Source of the DNA: an uncultured Gammaproteobacteria bacterium
GTDB taxonomy: Bacteria; Pseudomonadota; Gammaproteobacteria; Magnimaribacterales; TMED112
Direction: 5' to 3'
Assembly: GCA_913020145.1 (NCBI GenBank)
Contig: CAJWAI010000004.1
Location: forward strand, 1-61,029
Length of the DNA stretch: 61,029 bases
The notes beneath the pieces were generated by a model, which did not search any database, was not told where the DNA came from, and saw only the letters and a program-made list of their open reading frames with translations. The position numbers and the translations under genes are program-made. Positions 8,775-22,261 of this stretch are shown here, piece after piece. How positions within the stretch are numbered: the stretch's first letter is position 1; every line of letters starts with the position of its first letter.

Positions 8775-9506
8775 ATGTATCAATATGTAGCAAAATATTT
8801 GGTCCTTAATAAAGTCTTCAGGTTTTTTGAAAAGGCTATATTTCCATCAATAATTATTGGGCTAATTGGATTTCTTTTAGCTTCGTATTTAGCAATATAT
8901 GTATTGCCAGCAGACGCTGAACAAAAAGAGATTTATAGAATTCTATTTATCCATGTGCCTTCAGCTATCTTATCTGAAATTATTTATATATTTATGGCGG
9001 TTAGTGGTTTTATTTATTTGGTCTGGAGAACGAAGATCTCTGCTATATTTCTTAATTCTGCTATTAGCATAGGTTTAGTATTCACAGCCCTAGTTTTAAT
9101 GACTGGATCAATTTGGGGTAAACCCACTTGGGGCACCTATTGGGTCTGGGATGCGAGAATAACATCAACCTTTATTTTATTTGTCCAATACATTGGTTTA
9201 CTTGCTTTACGGTCTTCATTTAGCTCTCATCAGACTGCAGATCAGATTGTAAGTATCCTTGCGATAATAGGAGCAATTAATATTCCTATTATTAAATTCT
9301 CAGTAGATTGGTGGAATACCTTACATCAAGGTGCCAGCATAACTACAAGTGGCAGTTCAATTGACTCAGAGATGCTTTATGCGCTTCCCATAATGTTGAT
9401 AGCTCTTTTATTTATATCTTTTGCTATTTTTGGCAGAAATATTCAATTTGAAATACTAAATCGAAGCAGTAATACAAAAATGATTAAAGAGGTGCTTAAT
9501 GGATAG
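8775..9506 (+). CDS. ccmC: Heme-handling protein CcmC
   Basis: The 243-aa integral membrane protein has six membrane segments and the tryptophan-rich WWD signature WGTYWVWDAR (119-128) that presents heme on the periplasmic face. The two heme-ligand histidines typical of CcmC are visible as H60 (FIHVPSA) and H184 (WWNTLHQ). CcmC loads heme onto CcmE. It overlaps ccmD by 8 nt. Confidence 0.94.
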   Translation: MYQYVAKYLVLNKVFRFFEKAIFPSIIIGLIGFLLASYLAIYVLPADAEQKEIYRILFIHVPSAILSEIIYIFMAVSGFIYLVWRTKISAIFLNSAISIGLVFTALVLMTGSIWGKPTWGTYWVWDARITSTFILFVQYIGLLALRSSFSSHQTADQIVSILAIIGAINIPIIKFSVDWWNTLHQGASITTSGSSIDSEMLYALPIMLIALLFISFAIFGRNIQFEILNRSSNTKMIKEVLNG

Positions 9507-9627
9507 TCTATCTACAGTCATCTTTACATATATCTTGTCTATTTCAGCTATTTTATTTCTTTATTCTCTTTCATATATGAGGTATTCAAAGAAATTAAAA
9601 GACTGCCAGGAAGATTTAAATGATTAG
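9499..9627 (+). CDS. ccmD: Heme exporter accessory protein CcmD
   Basis: This 42-aa gene lies exactly between ccmC and ccmE. It encodes one hydrophobic helix (about residues 5-26) followed by a basic, then acidic, cytoplasmic tail (RYSKKLKDCQEDLND), the layout of CcmD, which stabilises the CcmABC complex and helps release holo-CcmE. It overlaps ccmC by 8 nt at its start and ccmE by 8 nt at its end. CcmD is poorly conserved, so the call rests on size, topology and position. Confidence 0.85.
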   Translation: MDSLSTVIFTYILSISAILFLYSLSYMRYSKKLKDCQEDLND

Positions 9628-10036
9628 AAAAAATAGATTAAACAAAATTTTTATTATTGTTTCACTTTTAATATCGCTAACACTGATTCTCTATTCAATT
9701 CTCAGAGCTTTAGAAACAAATATTGATCTTTATTTAACGCCAACTCAAGTAGAGTCAGGAGAATATAATATAGATAAGAGTTTTAAGCTAGGAGGAATGG
9801 TAAAGAAAGAAAGCTTGAAGCAGTCTGAATCATTAGAAATTAAATTTACAGTTACAGATTTTAATAAAGAGATTGAGGTAGTTTATATAGGCATCTTACC
9901 TAATCTATTCAAAGAAAATAGTGGCGTTGTTGCCTCTGGGTATTTAGATAAAGAAAAGAAAGTCTTTATTGCTGATGAAATTCTAGCCAAGCATGATGAA
10001 ACTTATATGCCAATAAAAATAGAGGTGCAAGATTAA
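9620..10036 (+). CDS. ccmE: Cytochrome c-type biogenesis heme chaperone CcmE
   Basis: The 138-aa protein has one N-terminal membrane anchor (about 9-29) and a periplasmic OB-fold. The family motif AKHDETY (123-129) contains the covalent heme-binding histidine H125 and the adjacent tyrosine Y129. CcmE carries heme from CcmC to the CcmF/H lyase. The stop overlaps the proposed ATT start of ccmF (ATTAA). Confidence 0.95.
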   Translation: MIRKNRLNKIFIIVSLLISLTLILYSILRALETNIDLYLTPTQVESGEYNIDKSFKLGGMVKKESLKQSESLEIKFTVTDFNKEIEVVYIGILPNLFKENSGVVASGYLDKEKKVFIADEILAKHDETYMPIKIEVQD

Positions 10037-11861
10037 TACCACTGCAGATTTATTTGGGAGTTCAATTCTTTGGTTTTCAGCATTTTTATGCATGCTAATC
10101 TTCGCATTCTCTTTGAAAGTAAAATCACATGATTTAACAAAAAATTTAATTTACGCTAATTTTTGGACTCTACTTATTGGTTCTTTATATCTTTCTTACC
10201 AATTTTTAAGTAATAACTTCTCGTTTGTATATGTTTGGCAAAATTCCAATGTCTTGCTACCTATTTTTTACAAAATATCAGCTTTTTGGGCAGCACATGA
10301 GGGTTCTTTTTTTCTAATGGTATTATTGCTTTCGCTTTGTGCAGCTTTAAATAATATTTTTATGAAAGAGAGTAGATATCTGTCACTCTCAAATTCTGTT
10401 TTAGCTTTTATACTTTTTTTCTATTTAATTTTTCTAGTCTTAACGTCTAATCCATTCATGATTTTTGATGTTGCCTTTACAAATGGATCTGATCTAAATC
10501 CATTGTTACAAGATCCATTATTAGTAATACATCCTCCTATGCTTTTCACTGGCTATGTTTTTTATGCAATTACATTTAGTTTTGTTATTGCAGGCATATT
10601 CACTAATTTTGATAAAGAGCTATTTAAAATAATAAAGCTTTGGGCTGGTATAGCATGGTTTACTTTGTCTCTAGGCATTCTACTAGGATCAATGTGGGCT
10701 TACTACGAATTAGGTTGGGGTGGGTATTGGTTTTGGGATCCAGTTGAAAATGTTGCTTTAATGCCTTGGTTGGCAGGCACAGCATTTACACACTCTTTAA
10801 CCTTCAGTAGAAATAAAGTACTTCTATCCTGGATGGTATTTTTAGGCATATTAACATTTTTACTCTCTATTCTAGGTTCATTTATAGTTAGATCAGGTAT
10901 TTTAAATAGTGTTCATTCCTTTGCAACCGATCCTTCACGTGGTGTCTTTTTGCTTAGCTTATTTGCACTTTTCTCATTAGTTTCATTGGGATTATTTTTT
11001 TGGAGAAGTAACTTTTTGCATAGCAAGTGGCCAAGATTTATGTCTAGAAATTATTTGCTCGTTCTCAATAACATAATCTTAATGACCATATTGCTTGTAG
11101 TTTTTTTAGGAACTTTATACCCCATCTACTATGAAGTTATCTACAATGAGAAGTTCAGTGTTGGTCCAAACTATTTTTCTGAATTGATTACCCCTGCTGT
11201 ATTCGCATTAATTATCCTATTCACTGCAGAGCAATTTCCAAAGATATTATCTATGGATAAATTAAAATTATTTATTATTTTAGTTGTCGTAACTATTGCT
11301 ATTCTTATACTCAATTCTTTTGACATGGGCTTATTTCTATCCGGAATATTTTTAGCCATCCTAATTTTCAAAGCTATTTTCGATTTTTTAAGTAAAAAGA
11401 AGTCATTGAAAATTCATAAGGTATTAGGCCATCTAGCTGTTGCCTCACTTACTTTTTCAGTCCTCTTAAATCATGAATTTTCTAAAAATATTGATTTCAA
11501 AATTAAACCCAATGATGAAGTTGAATTTATGGGCACAAATTTAATTTTTAAGTCCGCAGATGTTATTCAGGGTCAAAACTTTAATAGTGTTGTAGCAAAT
11601 TTTGAAGTCGAAGATAAAGGTAAATATTTTAATATCGTTGCTGAAAAGCGCAGATATAAAGTTGGAGGCGTAATAACTTCAGAAACAGGAATTGCTCCAT
11701 ATATAACAAAAGACTATCTAGTAGTTTTGGGAGACTTAAAACCAGATGGATCATGGGTAATAAGGTACTCCATTAAGTATGGAATTATGATGATTTGGGT
11801 GTCATCATGTTTACTGCTTTTATCAATTCTTTACGGGACAATTAGAAGGCATGACTACTAG
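10032..11861 (+). CDS. ccmF: Cytochrome c heme lyase subunit CcmF (proposed ATT start)
   Basis: This large membrane protein has about 13-15 helices and the WWD heme-handling motif GGYWFWDPVENV, H147 in VIHPPM (numbered from ATG 10092) and other CcmF signatures. The first canonical start, ATG 10092, lies inside the first membrane helix and lacks a ribosome-binding site. The same frame is open back to 10023, and the 20 added residues complete helix 1. I therefore place the start at ATT 10032, which follows an AGAGGT ribosome-binding site by 5 nt and overlaps the ccmE stop. That gives 609 aa against roughly 640-660 in typical homologs. From the ATG the protein would be 589 aa. It overlaps ccmG by 11 nt. 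Confidence 0.9.
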   Translation: MNTTADLFGSSILWFSAFLCMLIFAFSLKVKSHDLTKNLIYANFWTLLIGSLYLSYQFLSNNFSFVYVWQNSNVLLPIFYKISAFWAAHEGSFFLMVLLLSLCAALNNIFMKESRYLSLSNSVLAFILFFYLIFLVLTSNPFMIFDVAFTNGSDLNPLLQDPLLVIHPPMLFTGYVFYAITFSFVIAGIFTNFDKELFKIIKLWAGIAWFTLSLGILLGSMWAYYELGWGGYWFWDPVENVALMPWLAGTAFTHSLTFSRNKVLLSWMVFLGILTFLLSILGSFIVRSGILNSVHSFATDPSRGVFLLSLFALFSLVSLGLFFWRSNFLHSKWPRFMSRNYLLVLNNIILMTILLVVFLGTLYPIYYEVIYNEKFSVGPNYFSELITPAVFALIILFTAEQFPKILSMDKLKLFIILVVVTIAILILNSFDMGLFLSGIFLAILIFKAIFDFLSKKKSLKIHKVLGHLAVASLTFSVLLNHEFSKNIDFKIKPNDEVEFMGTNLIFKSADVIQGQNFNSVVANFEVEDKGKYFNIVAEKRRYKVGGVITSETGIAPYITKDYLVVLGDLKPDGSWVIRYSIKYGIMMIWVSSCLLLLSILYGTIRRHDY

Positions 11862-12363
11862 AGCATTTTTAATAATTTTTTTACTTTTACTACTAAGTCT
11901 ATTTAGTTTTTTTGCTATCTCCCTTCAAAATGATTATGTGCAGCCAGTCAAAAATCAAGAAGGCAAGCCTCTTATTTTAGATAGACAGCTTTATACAATC
12001 GACGGAAAAAAGATAAGTGAAGATTCCCTATTAACAGGGAAAGTAATTTTAAATGTTTATGCAAGTTATTGTCTTCCATGTGAGGTTGAACACCCATTTC
12101 TAATTGAAATTGCAGACTCAAAGGATGTAAAAATGGTAGGGGTAAGTCATAAAGATCAGGTTTCTGCCACTAAAGTATATCTTGAAGAATTAGGCGATCC
12201 ATATGATTTTTCCATTCTTGATTTAGATGGTGACTTTTCTTTAAAGTTGGGAGTAATAGGTCCCCCAGAAACATTTTTAATTATTGATGGAGAGATTGTT
12301 GCTCATAGGATTGGTGTAATTGATATAAATATTTGGAATGAAAAATTTGAGAAATATTTTTAG
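11851..12363 (+). CDS. ccmG: Thiol:disulfide interchange protein CcmG/DsbE
   Basis: The 170-aa protein has an N-terminal membrane anchor (about 5-24) and a thioredoxin fold with the redox-active C74-L-P-C77 and the cis-proline segment GPPETF (137-142). CcmG keeps apocytochrome cysteines reduced for heme attachment. It overlaps ccmF by 11 nt and ccmH by 26 nt, so the two flanking reading frames share sequence at both ends. Confidence 0.93.
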   Translation: MTTRAFLIIFLLLLLSLFSFFAISLQNDYVQPVKNQEGKPLILDRQLYTIDGKKISEDSLLTGKVILNVYASYCLPCEVEHPFLIEIADSKDVKMVGVSHKDQVSATKVYLEELGDPYDFSILDLDGDFSLKLGVIGPPETFLIIDGEIVAHRIGVIDINIWNEKFEKYF

Positions 12364-12724
12364 ATCTTTATTATTCTTTTGCTTTTTTATACAGGCAGAT
12401 GCTCTTTATGAAGATTTAGATAAAGAAGAGTTAGAACGGCTTGAATATCTCGCAGATAATATTAGATGTCCTATGTGCTCATATGGGAATTTGTCCAGCT
12501 CTAATGCTCCAATATCTAGTGACCTAAAGCAAGAAATTGCTTCTTTAATTAATGAAGGTTATTCAGACCAAGAAATTTTTGATTTCATGCAAGATAGATA
12601 TGGAGATTACATATTGCTCGACACAAATATTGAAGATAATAGGTCAATTTTTCTTATCCCTTTAGTGGTTTTATTTATATCCATATTGCTTGTAACCACC
12701 TATACTATTAGAAAATCTAAATGA
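12338..12724 (+). CDS. ccmH: Cytochrome c-type biogenesis protein CcmH
   Basis: This 128-aa exported protein has a signal sequence, the redox motif RCPMC (43-47), the family segments SSNAPISSDLKQEI, GYSDQEIFDFMQDRYGDY, and a C-terminal membrane helix (about 103-123). It matches the short N-terminal half of E. coli CcmH. The residue after the second Cys is Ser instead of the usual Gln. No CcmI-like TPR gene follows; smc starts directly, overlapping by 4 nt. Confidence 0.92.
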   Translation: MKNLRNIFRSLLFFCFFIQADALYEDLDKEELERLEYLADNIRCPMCSYGNLSSSNAPISSDLKQEIASLINEGYSDQEIFDFMQDRYGDYILLDTNIEDNRSIFLIPLVVLFISILLVTTYTIRKSK

Positions 12725-14927
12725 GACTTAAAAGCTTAAAAATAGCAGGGTTCAAAAGTTTTGTTGACCCAATCCAGATTGATTTTCCAGGAATCATGTG
12801 TGGCATTGTTGGCCCTAATGGATGCGGAAAATCCAACATCATTGATGCCATAAAATGGGTGAAAGGAGAGCTCTCACCTAAAAGCCTTAGAAGCGAAAGT
12901 CTTCAAGATGTAATTTTTAATGGTTCTGACACTAGAAAGCCTGTTAGCCATTGTTCAGTTGAGCTATTTTTTGATAATTCTGAAAATTTCTTAGGTGGGG
13001 AATATCTTGAATTTGATGAAGTAAGTGTAAAAAGAGAGATGGGTCGTGATGGACAATCAAACTACTTTATTAATAATGCTTCTGCTAGAAGAAGGGACGT
13101 TCAGGATCTTTTTCTTGGCACTGGTTTAGGAGGAAATAGTTACGCAATTATTGAGCAGGGCATTATATCTAGTTTAGTAGGAGCCAAACCAGAAGAGCTT
13201 AGAAGCTATGTTGAAGAAGCAGCAGGAATCTCAAAGTACAAAGAAAGAAAGAGAGAAACAGAATCAAGAATAAGAAGAACATCCGAGAATATTTCAAGAC
13301 TTAAGGATTTAGAAGATGAAGTCAAAAGATCAATTAGAAGATTAAATGCTGAAGCAAATTTAACATCAAAATATAAAAAATTAAGAGACAAGGAAAAGCA
13401 ATACCAAAAATTTATACTTTCTGATGATATGAGTGAGCTAATGAAGCTGATGAATCAGTCAGAAAAAGAAAATAAATCAATTGATAAAGATCTCGAGAAA
13501 ATAGATGGCGATAGATTGGCTCTAGTTGCTAAAAGAGATGTCAATAAGACTCAGCTAATGGAAAGTCTTAAAGATCTTGAAGAAGAACAAAGAGGATTCT
13601 TTGAATCAGGAGCAAAAATATCTTTAATAGAAGAAAAAGAAAGAACTGTTGCAAGCCGTATAGAGGAATTATCAAAAGAAGAACAAAAGAATCTGGTTAA
13701 TCTTGGAGATTTATCAAAAGAATTAGACTCAGCGAAGTCTGATTTAAGCAGAATTGATGAGAAAGTCATGGAAGGCATCGTCAATGACTCTAAAAACATC
13801 TTAGAAAGCATGGAATCTAATATAAGTAAGAAAGATTCAAGTTTAATTGAAAAGTCATTAAAAGAATTCTGGAAGAAAGGCTATCAATATGGTGTAGGCG
13901 AAAGTGGAGAAGCAGTAGAGACAATAAATGCTTTGCGTGGGCAGTTTGCATCACGAAATGATCAAATTACTAAAGACATAGAATCCATGAAGAAAAATCT
14001 TGCCAAAGAAAAAGGTGAACTTTCAGGTTTAGTTGAAACAAGAAAGAGTCAAGAGTTAAAAGTCATCGAACTAAGATCAAATCAAGATAAAGCAAATGAA
14101 GAAATGAGAACTATAGAAGCAGAAATTACAAAATTAGAGTCTGAAAAAGAAAGAATAGTACAACAAAGAAATGAAAAAGAAGTTAGCAAAAGAACAATCG
14201 AAATAGATATCAAAGAAAAACAAGAAAGATTAGATGCTTATTCAGAAGTTAAAGATTTAGAAGGCGAAAGAGAATCAATTGTTCAAGATTTAGAAAAATT
14301 ACAAAAAAGAATAATGAACCTTGGACCAATTAATTTTGCAGCTCCAGAAACACTAGAAGCAGAAAAAGAACGTAAAGAAACTTTATCTGGCCAAATAGAA
14401 GAATTAGAGACATCCTTAAATAAATTAGATGAAGCAATTAGAAAAATCGATATGGAGTCAAATAAGTCTTTTCATAATTGTTTAAATTCAGTAAATAAAT
14501 ACCTAGAAGAAATGTTTCCTAAACTTTTCGGCGGCGGTTTTTGTAAATTAGATTTATTAGATAAATCTGAAGACTCAGGCTTGATATTAATGGCTAGATT
14601 GCCAGGAAAGAAAAATACAAAACTATCTCAACTGTCAGGTGGTGAAAAAGCATTAACAGCATTAGCTCTTGTCTTTTCTCTATTTTCTATCAATCCTGCA
14701 CCATTTTGTTTATTAGATGAGGTGGATGCACCTCTTGATGATGACAACACTGCAAGATTTATAAGTCTTGTTAATGAAATGTCAGAGAAAGTTCAGTTTA
14801 TCTTTGTAACTCATAATAAGATTTCAATGGAGAAAAGTTCTCATTTACTTGGAGTTACTATGCGAGATCTCGGAGTATCAAAAGTTGTATCTGTCGATGT
14901 GGAACAGGCTATGGAGTTAGCGCAATC

Positions 14928-14931
<4 letters not shown>
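12721..14931 (+). CDS. smc: Short SMC-type chromosome segregation ATPase without a normal hinge
   Basis: At 736 aa this protein keeps both SMC head halves but is about 400 aa shorter than typical bacterial SMC. The N-head has Walker A GPNGCGKS (31-38) and the IIEQG Q-loop (143-147). The C-head has the LGPINFAAPE segment, the signature LSGGEKALTALAL (638-650), Walker B FCLLDEVDAPLD (662-673) and H698. The coiled-coil arms run about 175-345 and 405-575. Only about 60 residues separate them (346-405), against about 150-160 for a normal hinge, and no CxxC zinc hook is present. The reading frame is continuous, with no sign of a frameshift. Its place before zipA-ligA matches Pseudomonas-type smc. 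It could be a true condensin variant or a different SMC-like repair protein. Confidence 0.85.
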
Positions 14932-18127
<3,196 letters not shown>

Positions 18128-18131
<4 letters not shown>

Positions 18132-21007
18132 ATTTTTTTGATCAAGAAATCTTCTTGTTGAGCAGTTTTCTCTAAATTTGGATTAATAATAGAAAAAATG
18201 CTTCTTGGCTTATTTTTAAGATGTTCTGCAGTCTCAACTATGTCATCTTTGGTTACATTGAATATATTATTTCTATAAGTCTGTCTATTCTTTTGTGACC
18301 GGTTCTCTGAATTTAAACGGTAATCTTTGAAAGCTTCGCCGGCTGGAGAAGCAGGTTTATCTATATCAGATAGTACAGACAATTTACTTTCAAGAATCAT
18401 GTCATCATCAAAACTGCCAAGAGAAGCCCATGTTAATGAACTATCAAAATCTTCTAATGTTTCGATAAATCTAGGATCTCTATAAGAGAACATTTTAAAT
18501 GTTCCTGAGAATGGATCATATGTTGCTCCACCACCGTATGCTCCACCTTGCTCTCTAACTCTTTTATGCAAGTACTCATTTCTTAAAAGACTAGAAAGAA
18601 GGACAAATTTTGGAGAGTCTTTAGGATCATAAATCGGGGCATCAAATGACATTGCAGAAAAATTTACTTGTGTATTTATAGGCAAAGCAACTTTATTAAA
18701 AGTTTTACTAAACTCTACATTAATTGAAGAACTGCCATCTTTTTCAAAATCCAAAGCTCTAATTCCATCTATTTGTTCATTTGTTAATTTAATATTAGAA
18801 ATAAAAAGTAGTTCATTTTTATCTGATTTAGTTTTTTGAAGCATTTTTTGCATTTTTTGCATTTGATCTTTTATCTGATCATCTTGATTTGAGATAAAAG
18901 GAACAAACCTATTTATTGCACTTAGGCCTCCAATAGCTTCTTGCACAAACGATAATTCATTATGTGCAGATGATGCTCCTAACATTGCAAATCTATGGCC
19001 ATTTTCAACAATAGATTGTTGGAAGCCCATGAAGTTTTGAAACATTAACTCTTTAATCCTTTTTTCATCATCAAGTTTTGTCTCATTAAGAATTTCAAAG
19101 ATTAATTCAGTTGCTTCAACTGTATTCTCCGGCAAAAATTTTGAAGATAGAGAGATTTTTCCTTTTATCTGATCATCTTCATCATAGTAAAAATGGTTTG
19201 AGGTATTTATGCCTCCAGTAATTCGAGAAATTTCTTCTTGTAGTTGGAAATAATCTCTTTTTTGGACCCCAACTTTACCAAATAATGCAGTAAGAGCCAT
19301 AAGATGCCCTAGTTCCTCGCCAGAAGATATATTTAAATCTTTTGTAACTGCATTGTAGGTTAAGCCATTTGTATGCTGCTCATAAAATGTTGGACTATAT
19401 CCAAAAGTTTTAAGTTTTTTGGTTCTAGGATAGCTTGTACTTTGTGGGACATCACTCAGTTCCAACTTTGGTAATACATTTTTATCTGGAATAGCATTCT
19501 GTCTGTCTGCAAGCTTCTTAGAGTCGTTAATAAGATCCAATTTTTCTTTGCTACTCATAGAAGATTTTATGCTATCGAGTATTTTCTTTAATTCGGCTTC
19601 TTTTTTATTAATGAGATCTAAATCCGGAACCATCTCAAGGTTGACCCTATGATTATTAGAAACAAATAAGCCATCAATTAACTTATTTAGATAGCCCTTA
19701 TCCTTTACTCTCTCTTTCAATCTAGTCAAAGCTTCATCTACACTTGCTAAGACCAGAGGATCAGATTTATATAGAGATCCTGGCGCCATTGAAAGAAGAA
19801 TTTGAAGTCCATAAGGAAGAGATCCAGATGAAATTTCTCTTTTTCCCATTTCAAGCTGGTACAAAGCAGCATCTATCTGTGCCTCAGAAAAACCGTCTTT
19901 AACAATATCTTTGAAAGTTTTATCTACTAATTCATTAAATTTTAGCTGTGATTTAGGTTCTGTGCCCTCAATTCCGCATATAAAAACTAAATGTCTCATA
20001 CTGTCTTCAAGACCCAATATTTGTGCTGGCGATTTTCCTAGATCATTTGACTCTAATACCTTATATAAAGGAGAAGCTGAATTACTTAAAAGCAGCAAAG
20101 AGATTAAATGTGCATCTAGTAGTTGGTCAATATTAAAACTTTCACCCAATGTCCATGCACAATAATTTTGATAACCTGTTTGTTCTTTTGATACAGGATT
20201 AAAAAACTCGTTTACGTTTACTGGTTCTGAAAAGCTTTTTTGCTTAGAAACAATCTCTATCTTGTTTTCTTCAATCTTCTTAAATTTTTTAGTTAATTTT
20301 TTATCAATAAATTTTTGTATTTCTTTAGCATCTAGGTCTCCCCAAGTGAAATATGTAGCATTTGATGGGTGATAGAACTTTTTATGAAAATCTTTTAAAT
20401 ACTCATGTGTTAAATTAGTGATGTCTTCGGGTTCGCCGCCACTATTATTCTTATAAGTTATATCTGGAAATAAGCCTTTTGTTAATGCTTGCCATGTTGT
20501 ATTAGAAATGTTGCTCATCGATCCTTTCATTTCATTAAATACCACACCTTTGTATTCAAGATCACTACTACTTTTATCAAATTTAGCGAACTCTAATCTA
20601 TGTCCTTCTTGTTTAAAATCTTCTTCTTCAAGCAAAGGGAAGTATGCAGCATCTAAATAAACATCTAGTAGATTAAAAAAATCTTTTTTGCTTTGGGTTG
20701 CAAATGGGTATGCTGTCCAGTCACTTGAAGTGAATGCATTCATGAATGTACTCATTGATCTTCTTAGCATCATAAAAAATGGATCTCTAACTTTAAAATT
20801 TTCTGAACCGCATAGGGTAGTATGTTCGAGTATATGGGCTACACCTGAAGAATCTTCTGGAATCGTTCTAAACATCACCATAAAAACCAATTCTTTGGAA
20901 TCATTTTTAAGATGAATATGCTCAGAATTATATTCACCAAGCATATATCTTTGCGCTTCAAAGCCTAAGGAAGTATTTTGTTTTTTTTCAATAATTTTGT
21001 CATTCAT
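18128..21007 (-). CDS. M16C metallopeptidase, presequence protease (PreP)-like
   Basis: This 959-aa protein has the inverted zinc motif H58-I-L-E61-H62 (HILEHTTLCGS) and the distal ligand E159 in VVFNEMKG, with the spacing of PreP and falcilysin rather than pitrilysin. Two M16 halves joined by a helical linker fit the length. There is no signal peptide, so it is probably cytoplasmic and degrades short peptides. The C-terminal half contains the REQGGAYGGGA segment shared by the family. It is divergent from the DUF4136 lipoprotein gene across 52 bp. Confidence 0.93.
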
Positions 21008-21059
21008 ATGCTTGAGTTTTAGGGAACTAATATTATATATTTTAAGTCAGAAAGAAAGT

Positions 21060-21587
21060 ATGTTTAGAAAAATTTTAGCTTTATTAACTTTAACTGCAGT
21101 GATTGGTTGTAGTTCTAATCCTGTAAGCGTAGAAAAGCTGAGCACCTTCAATTTATCTGATTACAGCACCTTTGATGTAAAAGTCGTAGGCATGGAAGAT
21201 ACTAAAGTAAGCCCATTTACTAGGTCTGGATTAAAAAGAGAATTTATTGAACAGCTATCAGGTCTTGGGCTATCTATGAATGACAAGTCACCTGATTTTA
21301 TTGTGAAAATATCTATTGATGTCAGTGATGGGTATAAAGGTTCAAGAAGTAGTTTTAGAAGAACTAGATCTTACTATAGAGGGGGCTATGCTTATGACCC
21401 TTTCTTTGAAGATTATTACCATCAAGAACAATCCTATTTAAGAGTTACCCTTTATTCGACTAGCAATGAAGAGCCTCTGTGGACAGGATTAAGACCAACT
21501 AAATATGTCGATAAAGATCTTAAGCTTTCTGAAGTAGAGATTGTCAAATATGTTGAAAGTCTCATTAATGAAATCGTAAATTCTTAA
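21060..21587 (+). CDS. DUF4136-like lipoprotein
   Basis: I place the start at ATG 21060, which gives a clean lipoprotein signal with lipobox VIGC (C17) and has a GAAAG ribosome-binding site just upstream. An in-frame start at 20997 would add 21 residues ahead of the signal and overlap the divergent peptidase gene. The 175-aa product has an SYSTFDVK-like N-terminus and an RVTLYS...PLWTGLRPTK C-terminal part resembling DUF4136 lipoproteins, with an aromatic/Gly-rich segment (YYRGGYAYDPFFEDYY) in the middle. The function of this family is unknown. Confidence 0.72.
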   Translation: MFRKILALLTLTAVIGCSSNPVSVEKLSTFNLSDYSTFDVKVVGMEDTKVSPFTRSGLKREFIEQLSGLGLSMNDKSPDFIVKISIDVSDGYKGSRSSFRRTRSYYRGGYAYDPFFEDYYHQEQSYLRVTLYSTSNEEPLWTGLRPTKYVDKDLKLSEVEIVKYVESLINEIVNS

Positions 21588-22165
21588 GGTATAAGCCAGT
21601 AAGATTTAACCCCCCCTCTTTTATTCCATTCAAACTTACATCTTCGATGTCCAGATCTCTGTAAATAAAGAAATTCTAGCGAAGAAAAAGTAAAGACTAT
21701 GGTAGAGAAGTTTTTGTAACCATCTTCAAGGTTTACATCCTTGATGTGGAAGTCATAAGATTCAGGATTATCTGTTGAATGACTAGAACCATCTTTAACT
21801 GAATAACACTTTTTTGATATAGCTTGAGACTCTTCCCAAGCTTTTTTAGACTGTTTATTTTTATAGTTAACCTTTGATATTCCTACCATCCGAATTTGTG
21901 TTTTACTTCCTGGATCGTAACCAATTAAGCTAGTAATGGGATTATCTTTTATTGCTTGTACTTTTTGTGATCGGTAATCTGAATGAAATCTTAAAAATCT
22001 TTTAGAAGCATTGAAGTCTCTAAGCACCATGACTCTGGAATAAATCTCTTTATTATGCAATGTACTCATTGTTAAGGTATGAAACATAGAGGATCTATTC
22101 TTTATTCCATCGCGAATAAGTTCAAAGGCTCTTTGCATAATTTTTGCTTTGTTATCGTAATTCAT
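21584..22165 (-). CDS. FMN-binding split-barrel (pyridoxamine oxidase-like) protein
   Basis: The 193-aa protein shows the PNPOx-like pattern MFHTLTMSTLH...SRVMVLRDF, then RFLRFHSDYRSQKVQAIKDNP, then QIRMVGISKV, all of which line the FMN site in this fold. The C-terminal PNPOx signature RPDNWGG is absent, so it is not a second PdxH. Related proteins are general flavin-dependent oxidoreductases of unknown substrate. It is convergent with the DUF4136 gene, overlapping by 4 nt. Confidence 0.78.
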   Translation of the reverse strand: MNYDNKAKIMQRAFELIRDGIKNRSSMFHTLTMSTLHNKEIYSRVMVLRDFNASKRFLRFHSDYRSQKVQAIKDNPITSLIGYDPGSKTQIRMVGISKVNYKNKQSKKAWEESQAISKKCYSVKDGSSHSTDNPESYDFHIKDVNLEDGYKNFSTIVFTFSSLEFLYLQRSGHRRCKFEWNKRGGVKSYWLIP

Positions 22166-22261
22166 AAAATGAGTCTAATTCATGTTTCACCACTTCTAAA
22201 ATTTTTGTTTTAAAATACCGGGTAGATTTATAGTTTTTATGGCAAAATCTAATGATTGATT

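Noticed and set aside
18143..18157. CAAGAA-ATC-TTCTTG stem near the transglycosylase/M16 junction as a terminator
   Set aside because: The stem is short, lies within the M16 coding end, and the tract on its transcribed side is A-rich rather than U-rich on either strand.
20997..21059. Upstream extension of the DUF4136 lipoprotein to 20997
   Set aside because: It would bury the lipoprotein signal behind 21 residues and overlap the divergent M16 gene; ATG 21060 has a better ribosome-binding site.
21584..22165. Second pdxH
   Set aside because: The split-barrel pattern is present but the C-terminal RPDNWGG signature is not, so only a general FMN-binding role is supported.
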